NCBI GenBank assembly: GCA_031265205.1
Contig: JAISCZ010000021.1
Coordinates: 1-64,000, forward strand
Reading direction: 5' to 3'
From: Deltaproteobacteria bacterium
Lineage (GTDB): Bacteria > Desulfobacterota > Desulfarculia > Adiutricales > Adiutricaceae
Length of the DNA stretch: 64,000 bases
Shown here: positions 44,536 to 52,755 of the stretch, piece by piece
Numbering within the stretch: position 1 is the stretch's first letter
Layout of the letters: the number at the start of each line of letters is the position of its first letter
The notes under the pieces: generated by a model
Database searches by the model: none
Told to the model about the DNA's origin: nothing
Seen by the model: only the letters and a program-made list of their open reading frames with translations
Position numbers and translations under genes: made by a program

Positions 44536-45816
44536 TTAGCGCGCTATCTCTTTCAAGCGCTTGATAACCGAAGCGCCAATGACGTAAGCGAGCTTGACCG
44601 GCGCGGCGTCGCCAATCCGCCTTACGCTTTCCGACCAAGAGCCGGAAAATTGGTAGTTATCGGGAAAGGTCTGTATTCTCGCGCTTTCGCGGACAGTATA
44701 ATAGCGAATCTCGCCGTCTCCCAGCGCCAAAGCGTTTTCGCCGCCGGGAACCCCGTTCGTTCCGGCTTTAATGGTTTTAGACGGCGCGTCCAATAAGCTT
44801 CCGCCGCGCCCGGCGTAAGCTCTCGCGCCGCCCCTATATTCGTGGTTAAAAAAGTTCTTCGCGCTGTCGCTCTTTGGATCGGGGAGGCCTTTCAGGGCGT
44901 CTCGGACTGTCCGCCAGCGCTCGCCGTAAATGAGCTTATCGAACAGCCGCGCCCTTCTCTCCTCCGCCCGGGGCGCTTCCGGGCGATCTTTTTTCGCGAC
45001 GCGGCGCTCCTCCCAATAAGAACTATCGCCGTTTTTGGCTATAAGTAAGGCTTCTCGCGAACGCGTCGGCTCAGGGAAAGACCAGAGCGCGTTTAAGTCT
45101 TTCCTAAACCCGACTATAAAAACGCGGTGGCGCGTCCGCGGAACTCCATAGTCGGCGGCGTTTACGAGCTTTGAGACAACGTCATACTCAAGTCCCTTAT
45201 CTCCTTTAGAGGCGCGGTATTCCTCAAGCGCCCTTAAGCGATCTTCCCAAGTCATTTTAGAACGCTTTATTATGTCGGGAAATGACAGCTGGAGCGTAAT
45301 ATAATTGAAATACGAGCTGAAAGATTGGCGCGTCAGGCCTCTCACGTTTTCAAAAATAAACCCTAAGGGCTTAAGTTCCCGCGCGGCCCTCACGGCTTCG
45401 GAAAACATGTCCCGGCTGTCTTCGTAAGCTTTGTGTTCGCCTCCGAGAGAGAAAGGTTGGCGTGGAGGGCCCCCGGTCACGAAATTGGCCTCCGACGCGT
45501 AGTCCGCGTATCCGACAAGCCTTAGGTCCGTCCGTACCGTCTTCCAGCCCGCGACTTCTTTTAATCCGCTCGCGATATTAATATTTATGGCGTCGCGGGA
45601 ATCCTTGTCGCGCTCCAATAGCGCCACGGGGCTTAGGCCCGCCTGATGGAGCCCTAAGGCGAGACCGCCGGCGCCGCTAAACAGTTCCAGCGACCTCGCG
45701 CCAGGAAAAAGCGCCCGCTTTGGAGTTTCAGTTTCATTTAGCGCGTCGCGCGGCGTTTTGGCGCTTTCCGTTAAAACGCGCTCGTCCGCGCCGTCTCTTT
45801 TTAAAATCGCGCTCAT
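44536..45816 (-). CDS. C5-cytosine DNA methyltransferase with catalytic Cys replaced by Arg
   Basis: About 426 residues from ATG 45816; a TTG start at 45849 is possible. Motif I (LELFSGAGGLALGL), motif VI (FIFENVRGL), motif VIII (VPRTRHRVFIVG) and motifs IX/X (YYTVRESARIQTFPDNY; GDAAPVKLAYVIG) are intact, as is a target recognition region of normal size. Motif IV, normally PPCQ with the essential nucleophile, reads GGPPRQPFS: residue 119 is Arg, codon CGC at 45462-45460. One T-to-C change from TGC explains it. The enzyme should therefore not methylate DNA. No restriction endonuclease gene is adjacent. Confidence 0.9.
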   Translation of the reverse strand: MSAILKRDGADERVLTESAKTPRDALNETETPKRALFPGARSLELFSGAGGLALGLHQAGLSPVALLERDKDSRDAININIASGLKEVAGWKTVRTDLRLVGYADYASEANFVTGGPPRQPFSLGGEHKAYEDSRDMFSEAVRAARELKPLGFIFENVRGLTRQSFSSYFNYITLQLSFPDIIKRSKMTWEDRLRALEEYRASKGDKGLEYDVVSKLVNAADYGVPRTRHRVFIVGFRKDLNALWSFPEPTRSREALLIAKNGDSSYWEERRVAKKDRPEAPRAEERRARLFDKLIYGERWRTVRDALKGLPDPKSDSAKNFFNHEYRGGARAYAGRGGSLLDAPSKTIKAGTNGVPGGENALALGDGEIRYYTVRESARIQTFPDNYQFSGSWSESVRRIGDAAPVKLAYVIGASVIKRLKEIAR

Positions 45817-46185
45817 CGCCAAATTTCCCACCCCTTTCTCCGAGCCCAAAACGATCCCCTCTCCAAGCCTATAGCGCGTCTCTCCCCAACGCCCATCACG
45901 CGCTCGCGCCCATAAAAAGGCTCGCGACTCTCACGTAAATCTTAACGGTCGCGACCCCGCGTCCGCCGCCATAATATTGGAGTCCTTTCGCGTCCACGCT
46001 TTTCGCGGGCGACGCGCCTTCTCGCTTGAGCGCCGCCCATGGCCCGCGCTAAGGCCAAAGGCTATTTTCTCAGGGCGCGGGGGGCGCGTCAAAAGGGCGC
46101 GAACGATACGCGCGGGAGCGCGCCGCGAGCGAAACCTTAAAGCGAGGGCCAAAGCCTGACGGGGGAAAACCCCTCCGCGGCCGCC
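45817..46185. other. Intergenic spacer
   Basis: About 370 bp of GC-rich DNA between two minus-strand genes, containing the methyltransferase 5' region. No further element is seen. Confidence 0.4.
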
Positions 46186-47175
46186 CTAAAACTCCCCGCC
46201 GCTCTCCGCGCCCTCCCCATTGTCCTCCGCGACCCCTTCCACGAAAAATTCCTCGCCCTCCCCCGCCCCGGCGCTTTCCTTAAGGCCGAAGTTCCTGAAG
46301 ATGACCTCCTCGTAGGCGAACTGGTTCAGGAAATAATCCATGTGTTCCCCCTTCAAAGTGACCATGAGCTTGGGCCCGTTTTGGTAAGCCTCATAGTTCG
46401 CGAGGCCCAAGGCGAACGGGACCACCTCGTCCTCTGGGCTGTGAAAGACGATTAAAATATCCGGCTCCAAGCCCGCGAGCCGCGCGCGCGTGTCCATCGC
46501 GTCCCCCAAGAGAAGGGGGGCGACGAGCTTTAAAATCCCGCCCCGACTCGCCGCCGCGTCCTGGATCCGGGTAAAGGTCGAGTCCAAAATTAATGGGTTG
46601 TGAAATTCCTTGTTTTGGAGGGCGAGGTGACTCGCCGCCGCGCCCCCGATGGAAAAACCGTGGATCACGATGTCCTGGGGCCGGATCTTCTTCTCCTCCG
46701 TCAGGAAAGCGAAGCTCGCCTGGGCGTTCTGATACATGGCCTCCTCGGAGGGCGAGCCCTCGGAGAGCCCGAAGCCGTTGTAATCGATGGCCATGACCCC
46801 CAACCCCATCTTATGGTAACTGATGACCCGGCCTATCATCTCCTGGAGGTTCCCGCCGTTGCCGTGGAGCAGTAAAACCGTCTTGGCCCCGCTATCTTCC
46901 TGGGGAAGATACCAGGCGTTAAATTTCGCGCCGCCTAAGCCGTCCAGAAAGACGCTCTCGAACTTCCAGCCAATCCTCTCCGGGCTCAACTCCATCTCGC
47001 CGCGCGTGGGGAAAAAAAGGAGGCTGTTTTTAAAGACGAAAGCCAAAGCCAAAAGAACGGCCGCGGTAACCACGACCGCCACCAGGACCCTCAGCAGAAT
47101 TTTCTGGGGGCTTAAGGTTTTGACCTCCATTCCACCCCTCATCCGCGGATAAAAGCCCTTCGTAAGGATTCCCAT
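46186..47175 (-). CDS. Membrane-anchored alpha/beta hydrolase (BEM46/serine hydrolase type)
   Basis: 329 residues with one TM helix near residues 28-48 (LRVLVAVVVTAAVLLALAFVF). The hydrolase domain has the oxyanion-region HGNGG at 104-108, the nucleophile elbow GFSIGG with Ser175, an acid at Asp249 (SPEDEVVP) and His278 (GEHMDYF), so the catalytic triad is complete. The fold and topology match the ABHD13/BEM46-like hydrolases, which act as esterases or thioesterases at membranes; the substrate is unknown. A GGAGG ribosome site precedes ATG 47175. The C-terminal 40 residues are an acidic Gly/Glu tail. A degraded copy of this gene lies at 41228-41520. Confidence 0.85.
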   Translation of the reverse strand: MGILTKGFYPRMRGGMEVKTLSPQKILLRVLVAVVVTAAVLLALAFVFKNSLLFFPTRGEMELSPERIGWKFESVFLDGLGGAKFNAWYLPQEDSGAKTVLLLHGNGGNLQEMIGRVISYHKMGLGVMAIDYNGFGLSEGSPSEEAMYQNAQASFAFLTEEKKIRPQDIVIHGFSIGGAAASHLALQNKEFHNPLILDSTFTRIQDAAASRGGILKLVAPLLLGDAMDTRARLAGLEPDILIVFHSPEDEVVPFALGLANYEAYQNGPKLMVTLKGEHMDYFLNQFAYEEVIFRNFGLKESAGAGEGEEFFVEGVAEDNGEGAESGGEF

Positions 47176-47682
47176 AAAAAAACTCCTCCCTCAGGCGCCT
47201 CCCGGAAAGCTCCCGGCGCCTCCCCGCCTCTCGCGCGGAGTTCCCATTATACCCTTTCCGCGCTCGGCCCGCGCTTTACCCCTCGCGCGCTAGAGCGCTT
47301 ACCCCTCTCTCTTTGGCGAGCGTCGCTTTTTCTGGCCCCGCGCGCTATAATTAAATGTCACTTATAAAATGACATTCGCGCGCGCCCGGCGCCCCGCGGC
47401 GCTTTGGCCGCTCGAGCCGCGCGCCGCGGCCGGGGCTAAACGCTTGGGCCTTGGGGCGATAGGTCCTCGCGCCTTATGGCCTTGGGCCTTATGGCCTTGG
47501 GCTTTATGGCCTCGCGCGTTATGGCCTTGGAGCCTTAGACCCTTGGGCGGCCCTCGGGCGCCCAAGGGCGAAAAGCGTTAAAATGGAGCGGAAGTCTCTT
47601 CGAGCCTCGCCTTAGGCCTCCTTCTCCCCACGCGATTCTTTTTGTCCCGCGCCCTTTTTTCCTCTAGCCTCACGGTGCTTCC
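47176..47682. other. Spacer with a 15-bp tandem repeat
   Basis: It holds the hydrolase 5' region and the repeat at 47461-47545. Apparent minus-strand Gln/Gly/His/Lys-rich frames are translations of that repeat. Confidence 0.5.
47461..47545. repeat. 15-bp tandem repeat, about 4 to 5 units
   Basis: The unit is close to CCTTATGGCCTTGGG, with central copies nearly identical and flanking ones diverged. The units abut. It contains the palindrome TGGCC-like cores but no spacers, so it is not CRISPR. Confidence 0.7.
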
Positions 47683-48429
47683 ATGCCCGCCCCACGCCTT
47701 TTGGTTTTTCCCTCGCTCTTTCCCTGGCCCGCGCCGCGCGCCCAGGCGCCCGTCCATTACCTTTCCTTTCCCGCGTGGGAAAAGGTCCTCTCGCGCGAGA
47801 TGGCCGCGAGCCCGGAACTCGCGGACGCGCGCGCGACGGTTAACGCGCCTCTAAAGCTCGCCAATCCCCCGCGCTTCGCCGAATCCTTCCTCGAAATAAC
47901 GCGCGCGCGGGCGGACGGCGCGCCCGGGCCCCGGACGACCCCCTTCCCGCCCCCGGAGGAAAGCCTTTCCGCCCTCCGCGCCCAGATCCAAGGGCGGCCC
48001 CTCGCGCGTCCCTCCGCCCCGATCGCGCCCCATCTGGCCCTCGCCCTCTGGACGGAAGGGGAAATGAGCGCTTGGAACGCCAACGCCTTATTGGCGGCGG
48101 CGAGCGCGCGGGAAAGCCTCCTCTACCATGAGCTTTCGGGATTCGAGAAAGAACTCGCGGAAGGGGAGGAAAGTCTCCTTCAGGCCCTGGACAAGCTCGC
48201 TTCTCCCCTGGGCTTGGCGGAGACGGTCTCGCGCCGCCCCCTTTCCGCGGGACAAGCGCGCCGCTTGGCGCGCGCCTGGCTGAAGCTCGCCGCGGGCCGC
48301 CTGGAACTCGGCGACCGCCTTTTCTCCCCCGACCCGCGCTTCCGCGACCTTTTGGCCGCTTCCCTTAACCCCGACCACCGACTGACAGGGACTTTTATCT
48401 ATGAGCCTCAAGAAGACCTCTTTAAGTAA
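47683..48429 (+). CDS. Hypothetical protein coupled to the hydantoinase-family gene
   Basis: A 248-residue soluble protein that I do not recognise. It has an Arg/Pro-rich N-terminal third and a helical C-terminal part (ALLAAASARESLLYHELSGFEKELAEGEESLLQAL; GQARRLARAWLKLAAGRLELGDRLF). The last 29 bp overlap the start of the hydantoinase-family gene, so the two are almost certainly co-translated and functionally tied; it could be an accessory or chaperone for that ATP-dependent enzyme. No signal peptide, metal site or known fold is visible. Codon use is like its neighbours. Confidence 0.65.
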   Translation: MPAPRLLVFPSLFPWPAPRAQAPVHYLSFPAWEKVLSREMAASPELADARATVNAPLKLANPPRFAESFLEITRARADGAPGPRTTPFPPPEESLSALRAQIQGRPLARPSAPIAPHLALALWTEGEMSAWNANALLAAASARESLLYHELSGFEKELAEGEESLLQALDKLASPLGLAETVSRRPLSAGQARRLARAWLKLAAGRLELGDRLFSPDPRFRDLLAASLNPDHRLTGTFIYEPQEDLFK

Positions 48430-50458
48430 ACCCCAGGGCGACCTGGTTTTAGGCTTGGACACCGGCGGCACCAACACGGACGTCGTGCTTTTCGATCCCG
48501 TCAACCTGTCCGTCTTAAAAGCGGCCAAGGACTTTACGACCCACCACGACCTCGCCATCGGCATCCGGGGCGCCCTCCAGAAACTCATGAGCGAGCTTGG
48601 GGACGACGATTGCCTCAGGCGAATCCGCTCCGTCAACCTCTCCACCACCCTGGCCACCAACGCCATCGCCGAGGGCTTGGGGCACCGGGTGGGCCTCGTG
48701 ATGGTGGGTTTCGACGAAAAGCAGGATATCGTCCAGGAACTGATCCAAAAGCTTCCGGCCTGTTCCCCCGTCTTTATCGACGGCGGCCACGACTATTACG
48801 GGCGGCCCGTCGCCCCCCTTGACGAGGAGACCCTTTTAAGGGAGGTGGCGCGAATTAACCCACTGGTCTCGGCCTGGGCCGTCTCCAGTTTCTTTTCCAT
48901 TAAAAACCCCTCCCACGAGGCCCGCGTCGCCGAGCTTATCGCCCAAAGCCAGCTCGGCCAAGACCGCCCCATCACCCTCGGGCAAAACCTCACCGGGGAA
49001 TTGGGGGCCGTCCGGAGGGCGGCCACGGCCGCCTTAAACGCCGGGTTGGTGCTCATCATCCGCCGCCTCCTCGACGCCGTCAAAAAAAGCCTGGGCGAAT
49101 TGGGCCTCGACGCCCCCTTAATGGTCGTGAAAGGCGACGGGGGCTTAGTCTCGGAACTCTGGGCTCGCGATCGGCCCATCGAGACCGTGGTCTCCGGCCC
49201 AGCGGCGGGGCTCGCGGGGGCGCGCATCCTCGCGCGGGGCTTTTTGGATCCAGAGGAAAAAGATCTCTGGGTCCTGGACGTGGGAGGCACCACCTCCGAT
49301 CTGGCCTACCTCCGGGACAACCGTCCCAAGACCAACCGCAACGGGGCCCAGGTGGGCCAGTGGTCCACCCTGGTGGAGGCCGTGGAGACCACCACCCGGG
49401 GCCTGGGGGGCGACAGCCTGGTGGATTTTGACTACGAGGGGAACATGCTCTTAGGGCCCCGCCGGGTTCTCCCCCTCTGCCGCCTCGCCCAAGCCCACCC
49501 CGGAATCTTGGATAAGCTTACCCCCTGGGGCGGCCGGCTGGTCACCGCCACCCTCTGCCGTTTTTTCACGCCCAACTTGGAACCCGACGAGGGCCTCAAC
49601 GATTACGAAAAAGAAATCGTCGAACTCTTCCGGGTCATCAATCCCGTTTCTTTCGCGGAATACCAGGAAGACTGCCTTTTTCGGGGACACCTCTTCCCGG
49701 GGCTGCGCTTTCTGACGCACCCGGCGATCTTAGTTTCGGGTTTTACCCCCACCGACGCCCTGTCGGTCCTGGGTCTCTTTAAGGAAGGAATCCCCGAAGC
49801 CTCCCACAAAGCGGCCTACCTTTTAGGCATGCTCTCCAAGGAAACCCCCGAGGAATTTTCCCGGAGGGTCTTAAACCTCTTCGGGGAAATCGTCGCCGAG
49901 GAACTCGTCAAAAGGGCCATCTCCGAGGAAGGGCTCCTGACCCGCCCCGAGGATTTCGGGCCCCGGGGCGTTCTGCGGCGCGCCATCGCCCCGAAGCGGG
50001 CCAGCGCGGTGAGCCTGCGTTTTTCCTTAAGCGCCCCGGTCATTCTATTGGGCGCCCCCGCGGGAGTCTTAACCCCTTGGGTCCAGAAGTTTTTAGACGC
50101 CCGGGTCATCGCCCCCCCGCGCTTCGCGGTGGCCTCGGCCACGGGAGCCGCGGCCTCCAACGTCGTTTTAAGCCGCCGGGTGAACATCGTGCCGCTCCCG
50201 GACTCGAAAACCTACCGGGCCTTCCTGCCCGACCGCCTCATGGACGGCGGCAGCTTGAACGAACTCGTCGCCGACGCCACCGCCGTCATGAGCCAGCACA
50301 TGGCCGAACTCGCCCTTATCGCCGGGGCCGGCGCGAACTGCCCCATCTCCATGACCCGCGACGATCGCGAAGTTTTGACCGGCGACGGCGCGACCCTGCC
50401 CATGGGGACCACCCTCCATTTTACCGCGGGCTACCTGGACGGCGCCGCCGTCATTTAG
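48401..50458 (+). CDS. Hydantoinase/oxoprolinase family protein (HyuA-like)
   Basis: 685 residues. The N-terminal ASKHA phosphate-1 motif is LGLDTGGTNTDVVLFDP (about 17-33); NLSTTLATNAIAEGLGHRVGLV follows, a hallmark of the hydantoinase A N-domain. The middle has MVVKGDGGLVS, IETVVSGPAAGLAGA and LDVGGTTSDLAYL, also characteristic. The family performs ATP-dependent opening of hydantoin, 5-oxoproline or related cyclic amides, or acts on acetone/acetophenone as carboxylase subunits. No HyuB-type partner gene is adjacent, so the substrate is undefined; HyuA homologues alone can belong to other small-molecule systems. It overlaps the upstream hypothetical gene. Confidence 0.88.
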   Translation: MSLKKTSLSKPQGDLVLGLDTGGTNTDVVLFDPVNLSVLKAAKDFTTHHDLAIGIRGALQKLMSELGDDDCLRRIRSVNLSTTLATNAIAEGLGHRVGLVMVGFDEKQDIVQELIQKLPACSPVFIDGGHDYYGRPVAPLDEETLLREVARINPLVSAWAVSSFFSIKNPSHEARVAELIAQSQLGQDRPITLGQNLTGELGAVRRAATAALNAGLVLIIRRLLDAVKKSLGELGLDAPLMVVKGDGGLVSELWARDRPIETVVSGPAAGLAGARILARGFLDPEEKDLWVLDVGGTTSDLAYLRDNRPKTNRNGAQVGQWSTLVEAVETTTRGLGGDSLVDFDYEGNMLLGPRRVLPLCRLAQAHPGILDKLTPWGGRLVTATLCRFFTPNLEPDEGLNDYEKEIVELFRVINPVSFAEYQEDCLFRGHLFPGLRFLTHPAILVSGFTPTDALSVLGLFKEGIPEASHKAAYLLGMLSKETPEEFSRRVLNLFGEIVAEELVKRAISEEGLLTRPEDFGPRGVLRRAIAPKRASAVSLRFSLSAPVILLGAPAGVLTPWVQKFLDARVIAPPRFAVASATGAAASNVVLSRRVNIVPLPDSKTYRAFLPDRLMDGGSLNELVADATAVMSQHMAELALIAGAGANCPISMTRDDREVLTGDGATLPMGTTLHFTAGYLDGAAVI

Positions 50459-50600
50459 CTTCCCCTCAAGCCTTAGGCGGGTTCCCCGCCTCGGCGCGCG
50501 AGGCGTCCCCCAAAATCCCGAAAAGGGCCAGAAAGGGATCCTCTTTCGCCCCCCGCGCGCGGACGCGCGCGGGGCGAAAGCGGACCGCGCAAGGGGGGAT

Positions 50601-51749
50601 TTAGGCCTTTTCCCCTTGCCAGAGCCGGATAGCCTCCCCCAGGGCCGCGGCGAAGCGGGGCCTTCCCCGCGCGCTTTCGGCGCGCGCCAAAAGATCGTAA
50701 CCTTCAAGGGACACCCGATCGCGCTCCTGGGTCTGGAGGATGAGTTCGCGGGCGAGTTCCCAGGCCTTTTGGGGATCGCTTTCGAGGGCTAGCGCGGCCT
50801 CCCTTTGGAGGGAAAGGGAGCGCGCGCCAAAGAGCGCGCTCTCCTCCTCGCTTAAGGGCGAAAGATCCCGCAACTTTTTCGGCTTTTTCTCCGCGTCCGC
50901 GCGCGCGCGCCGGAGGCGCTCCTCGCCCCGGCGGTAGTAAAAAACGCCGCGCCTCTCCTCGAGGGAGAATTTGCCGCTGGGCGCGAAAAGCTCCGTCGGC
51001 GCGAGAAAGACTAGTCCCCTTTCCCGCGGGAGATTTTCGATAAGGGAGAAAAGGGCGAGGCTTCGCTCGTCGTCGGCGAAGAGAGTCAGATCGCGCGCCC
51101 AGAGAAGATCGATCTCCCCCTGGAAGGCCTCGACGGAGGCTTTGAGCGCCTCGTCGAAAATGTCCCCCACCGCGTAACGCGTGGGGGGCGCCAAATTGAA
51201 CTTGAAGCGAAAATCCCCGCCGCGGGGGGTAAAAAAACGGCGGGCCGCCTCCGGGGCGAGCCACCTTAAATCCGCGGCGGAATAGATCCCCTCCCGCGCC
51301 TCCTTGACGGAGGCGGGGGAAAAATCCAAGGCCTCGACGCTTATCTTCCAGCCCCGGGCCCACGCTTCCGAGCGGGCCAGTTCCATGGCGACCGAGAGGG
51401 CCTCGTAACCCCGGCCCGCTCCCAAAACGAGGACTTTGATTTTCTCTTCCTTGGCGAAGACGCTCCACTCCCGCAAAAGTTCCGGCAGCGTCTCCAAGGC
51501 GCGGGGGTATTTATAGAAACGCTCGTCCAAGGCCGCGCGGGCGCCGTTCCAGACGAGGCGCGCCTCGGCGTCCGTCAGAGGCGCCCGGCGGCTATACTCT
51601 TCCACGCTGAGGCCTAAGCTTTTAATCCTTTTTTGGACGGCCTCCAGCAAAACGGCCCGGGCCCCCGGGTGGCCGTATCTCCCGCGCGGCCCAAAATAGG
51701 CGCGCGCGAACTTATCCAATAGACTCTCGTCCGTCTCGTCAAAATCCAT
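50601..51749 (-). CDS. CheR-like SAM-dependent methyltransferase
   Basis: 382 residues. The helical N-terminal part has LDERFYKYPRALETL, the position where CheR has RFFRDP. The SAM-binding core is VLVLGAGRGYEALSVAMEL, corresponding to the CheR motif with GCSSGEEPYSLAM, then EALDFSPASVKEAREGIYSAADLRWL, and IDLLWARDLTLF, equivalent to CheR CRNVLIYF. The fold therefore looks like a CheR/MCP-type glutamate methyltransferase, but motif residues deviate. The C-terminal 100 residues are helical and may be TPR-like. It starts 2 bp after the MerR-type gene, so both are co-transcribed. No chemotaxis gene is adjacent. Target unknown. Confidence 0.6.
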   Translation of the reverse strand: MDFDETDESLLDKFARAYFGPRGRYGHPGARAVLLEAVQKRIKSLGLSVEEYSRRAPLTDAEARLVWNGARAALDERFYKYPRALETLPELLREWSVFAKEEKIKVLVLGAGRGYEALSVAMELARSEAWARGWKISVEALDFSPASVKEAREGIYSAADLRWLAPEAARRFFTPRGGDFRFKFNLAPPTRYAVGDIFDEALKASVEAFQGEIDLLWARDLTLFADDERSLALFSLIENLPRERGLVFLAPTELFAPSGKFSLEERRGVFYYRRGEERLRRARADAEKKPKKLRDLSPLSEEESALFGARSLSLQREAALALESDPQKAWELARELILQTQERDRVSLEGYDLLARAESARGRPRFAAALGEAIRLWQGEKA

Positions 51750-51751
51750 GT

Positions 51752-52258
51752 TTACTCGTCAGTTTTTGCCGCCGCTTCCTCCGGGCCCGTCGGGGCCTCC
51801 GGGGCTTCGCCGCGGGTTAAGAGAAAGTCCCGGAGTCCCAAAAGTTCCAGGCGAATCTCGCCTAACAGGACGCGGAACTCCTCCGCGCCTGGCGCGGCGG
51901 GACTCTTGAGCCTTGGGGAGGCGGGGCTTTTTTCCTCCGGCCCCGCTCCTTCCTCCAAAATGGGCCCCAAGCCTTCCTCCGCTTCGGCGAAAAGGCGATG
52001 ACGCTGGGGCTGGCCTTGGGCGATCTGTTTTTTGGCGCCCTCTATCGTAAATCTCTCGTCGTGCAAAAGGCGCTTTATCTCTCGAAAGGTATCCAGATCC
52101 TCGGGGCGGTAGAGCCTTTTGCGCGGCCCCGTTTTGACGGGCTTGATAAAGGCCTTGAACTCTTTTTCCCAATACCGGAGGACATGGCTCTCCAAGCCCA
52201 GCTTCGCGGCGGCCTCGCCTATCTTAAAAAGCAACTGTCCGGGGGGAAGATCGGCCAT
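51752..52258 (-). CDS. MerR-family transcriptional regulator
   Basis: 168 residues. The N-terminal winged helix LFKIGEAAAKLGLESHVLRYWEKEF and wing/following region GPRKRLYRPEDLDTFREIKRLLHDERFTIEGAKKQI are textbook MerR. There are no N- or C-terminal cysteines or other metal site; the C-terminal half is a disordered Glu/Pro/Ala tail plus a helix. The order pheT - HU/IHF - MerR is typical of Desulfobacterota, where this regulator is usually uncharacterised. Two bases separate it from the CheR-like gene. Confidence 0.88.
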   Translation of the reverse strand: MADLPPGQLLFKIGEAAAKLGLESHVLRYWEKEFKAFIKPVKTGPRKRLYRPEDLDTFREIKRLLHDERFTIEGAKKQIAQGQPQRHRLFAEAEEGLGPILEEGAGPEEKSPASPRLKSPAAPGAEEFRVLLGEIRLELLGLRDFLLTRGEAPEAPTGPEEAAAKTDE

Positions 52259-52350
52259 TAACTCTCGCTCCCGCCGGGGGCGGCGTCAGCCAGCGCCGCG
52301 AGCCGTAGCCGCGGATTTTAAAAAAGCGCGCTCGCGCGGCGCGCCGCTCT

Positions 52351-52713
52351 CTATTCCCCTTCCTCGCCAGTGGGAGGCTCCAACGGGGAGCGCGCGCCGA
52401 GTCGCTCGCGGACGCGGCGGGCGCGCTCGCGCAGAGCGCCGCTCATGTAAAAGCAGGGCCGCGCCCGCGAGGGAACCAAGGTCGCCTCCCCGGTGTGGGG
52501 ATTGCGGCCCGGGCGGGGCGCGGCTATTCTAACCTCAAAACGCCCCAGTTTCAGGATCGAGAGGGCCTTGCCCTCGGCGAGACAGTCCATGACGAGATCC
52601 AAAAAGGACTCCAAAATAGCCGCGCCGTCCTTGCGCGACAGCGAAAGCCTCTCCTGGAGGGTTTTCGCGATTTCGGCCCGGGTCAAGGGTCCCTCTAAAA
52701 TCCCCCCGCGCAT
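52351..52713 (-). CDS. ihfA: IHF/HU-family DNA-bending protein (IHF alpha position)
   Basis: 120 residues. LTRAEIAKTLQERLSLSRKDGAAILESFLDLV matches the N-terminal dimerisation helices, and ILKLGRFEVRIAAPRPGRNPHTGEATLVPS contains GRNPxTGE, the DNA-intercalating arm signature. The longer C-terminus (about 25 residues past family length) is Arg/Glu-rich. Its place directly after pheT is the usual ihfA position; the alpha versus beta choice rests on that context. It would bend DNA for recombination, replication and transcription. Confidence 0.85.
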   Translation of the reverse strand: MRGGILEGPLTRAEIAKTLQERLSLSRKDGAAILESFLDLVMDCLAEGKALSILKLGRFEVRIAAPRPGRNPHTGEATLVPSRARPCFYMSGALRERARRVRERLGARSPLEPPTGEEGE

Positions 52714-52755
52714 GAGTCCCTCCTCGAAATTTAAAAAACGCCCGCGCGCCCTTCG

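Noticed and set aside
47461-47545. Possible small Gly/Gln/His-rich protein or CRISPR
   Set aside because: 15-bp units without spacers, and the frame is a by-product of the repeat.
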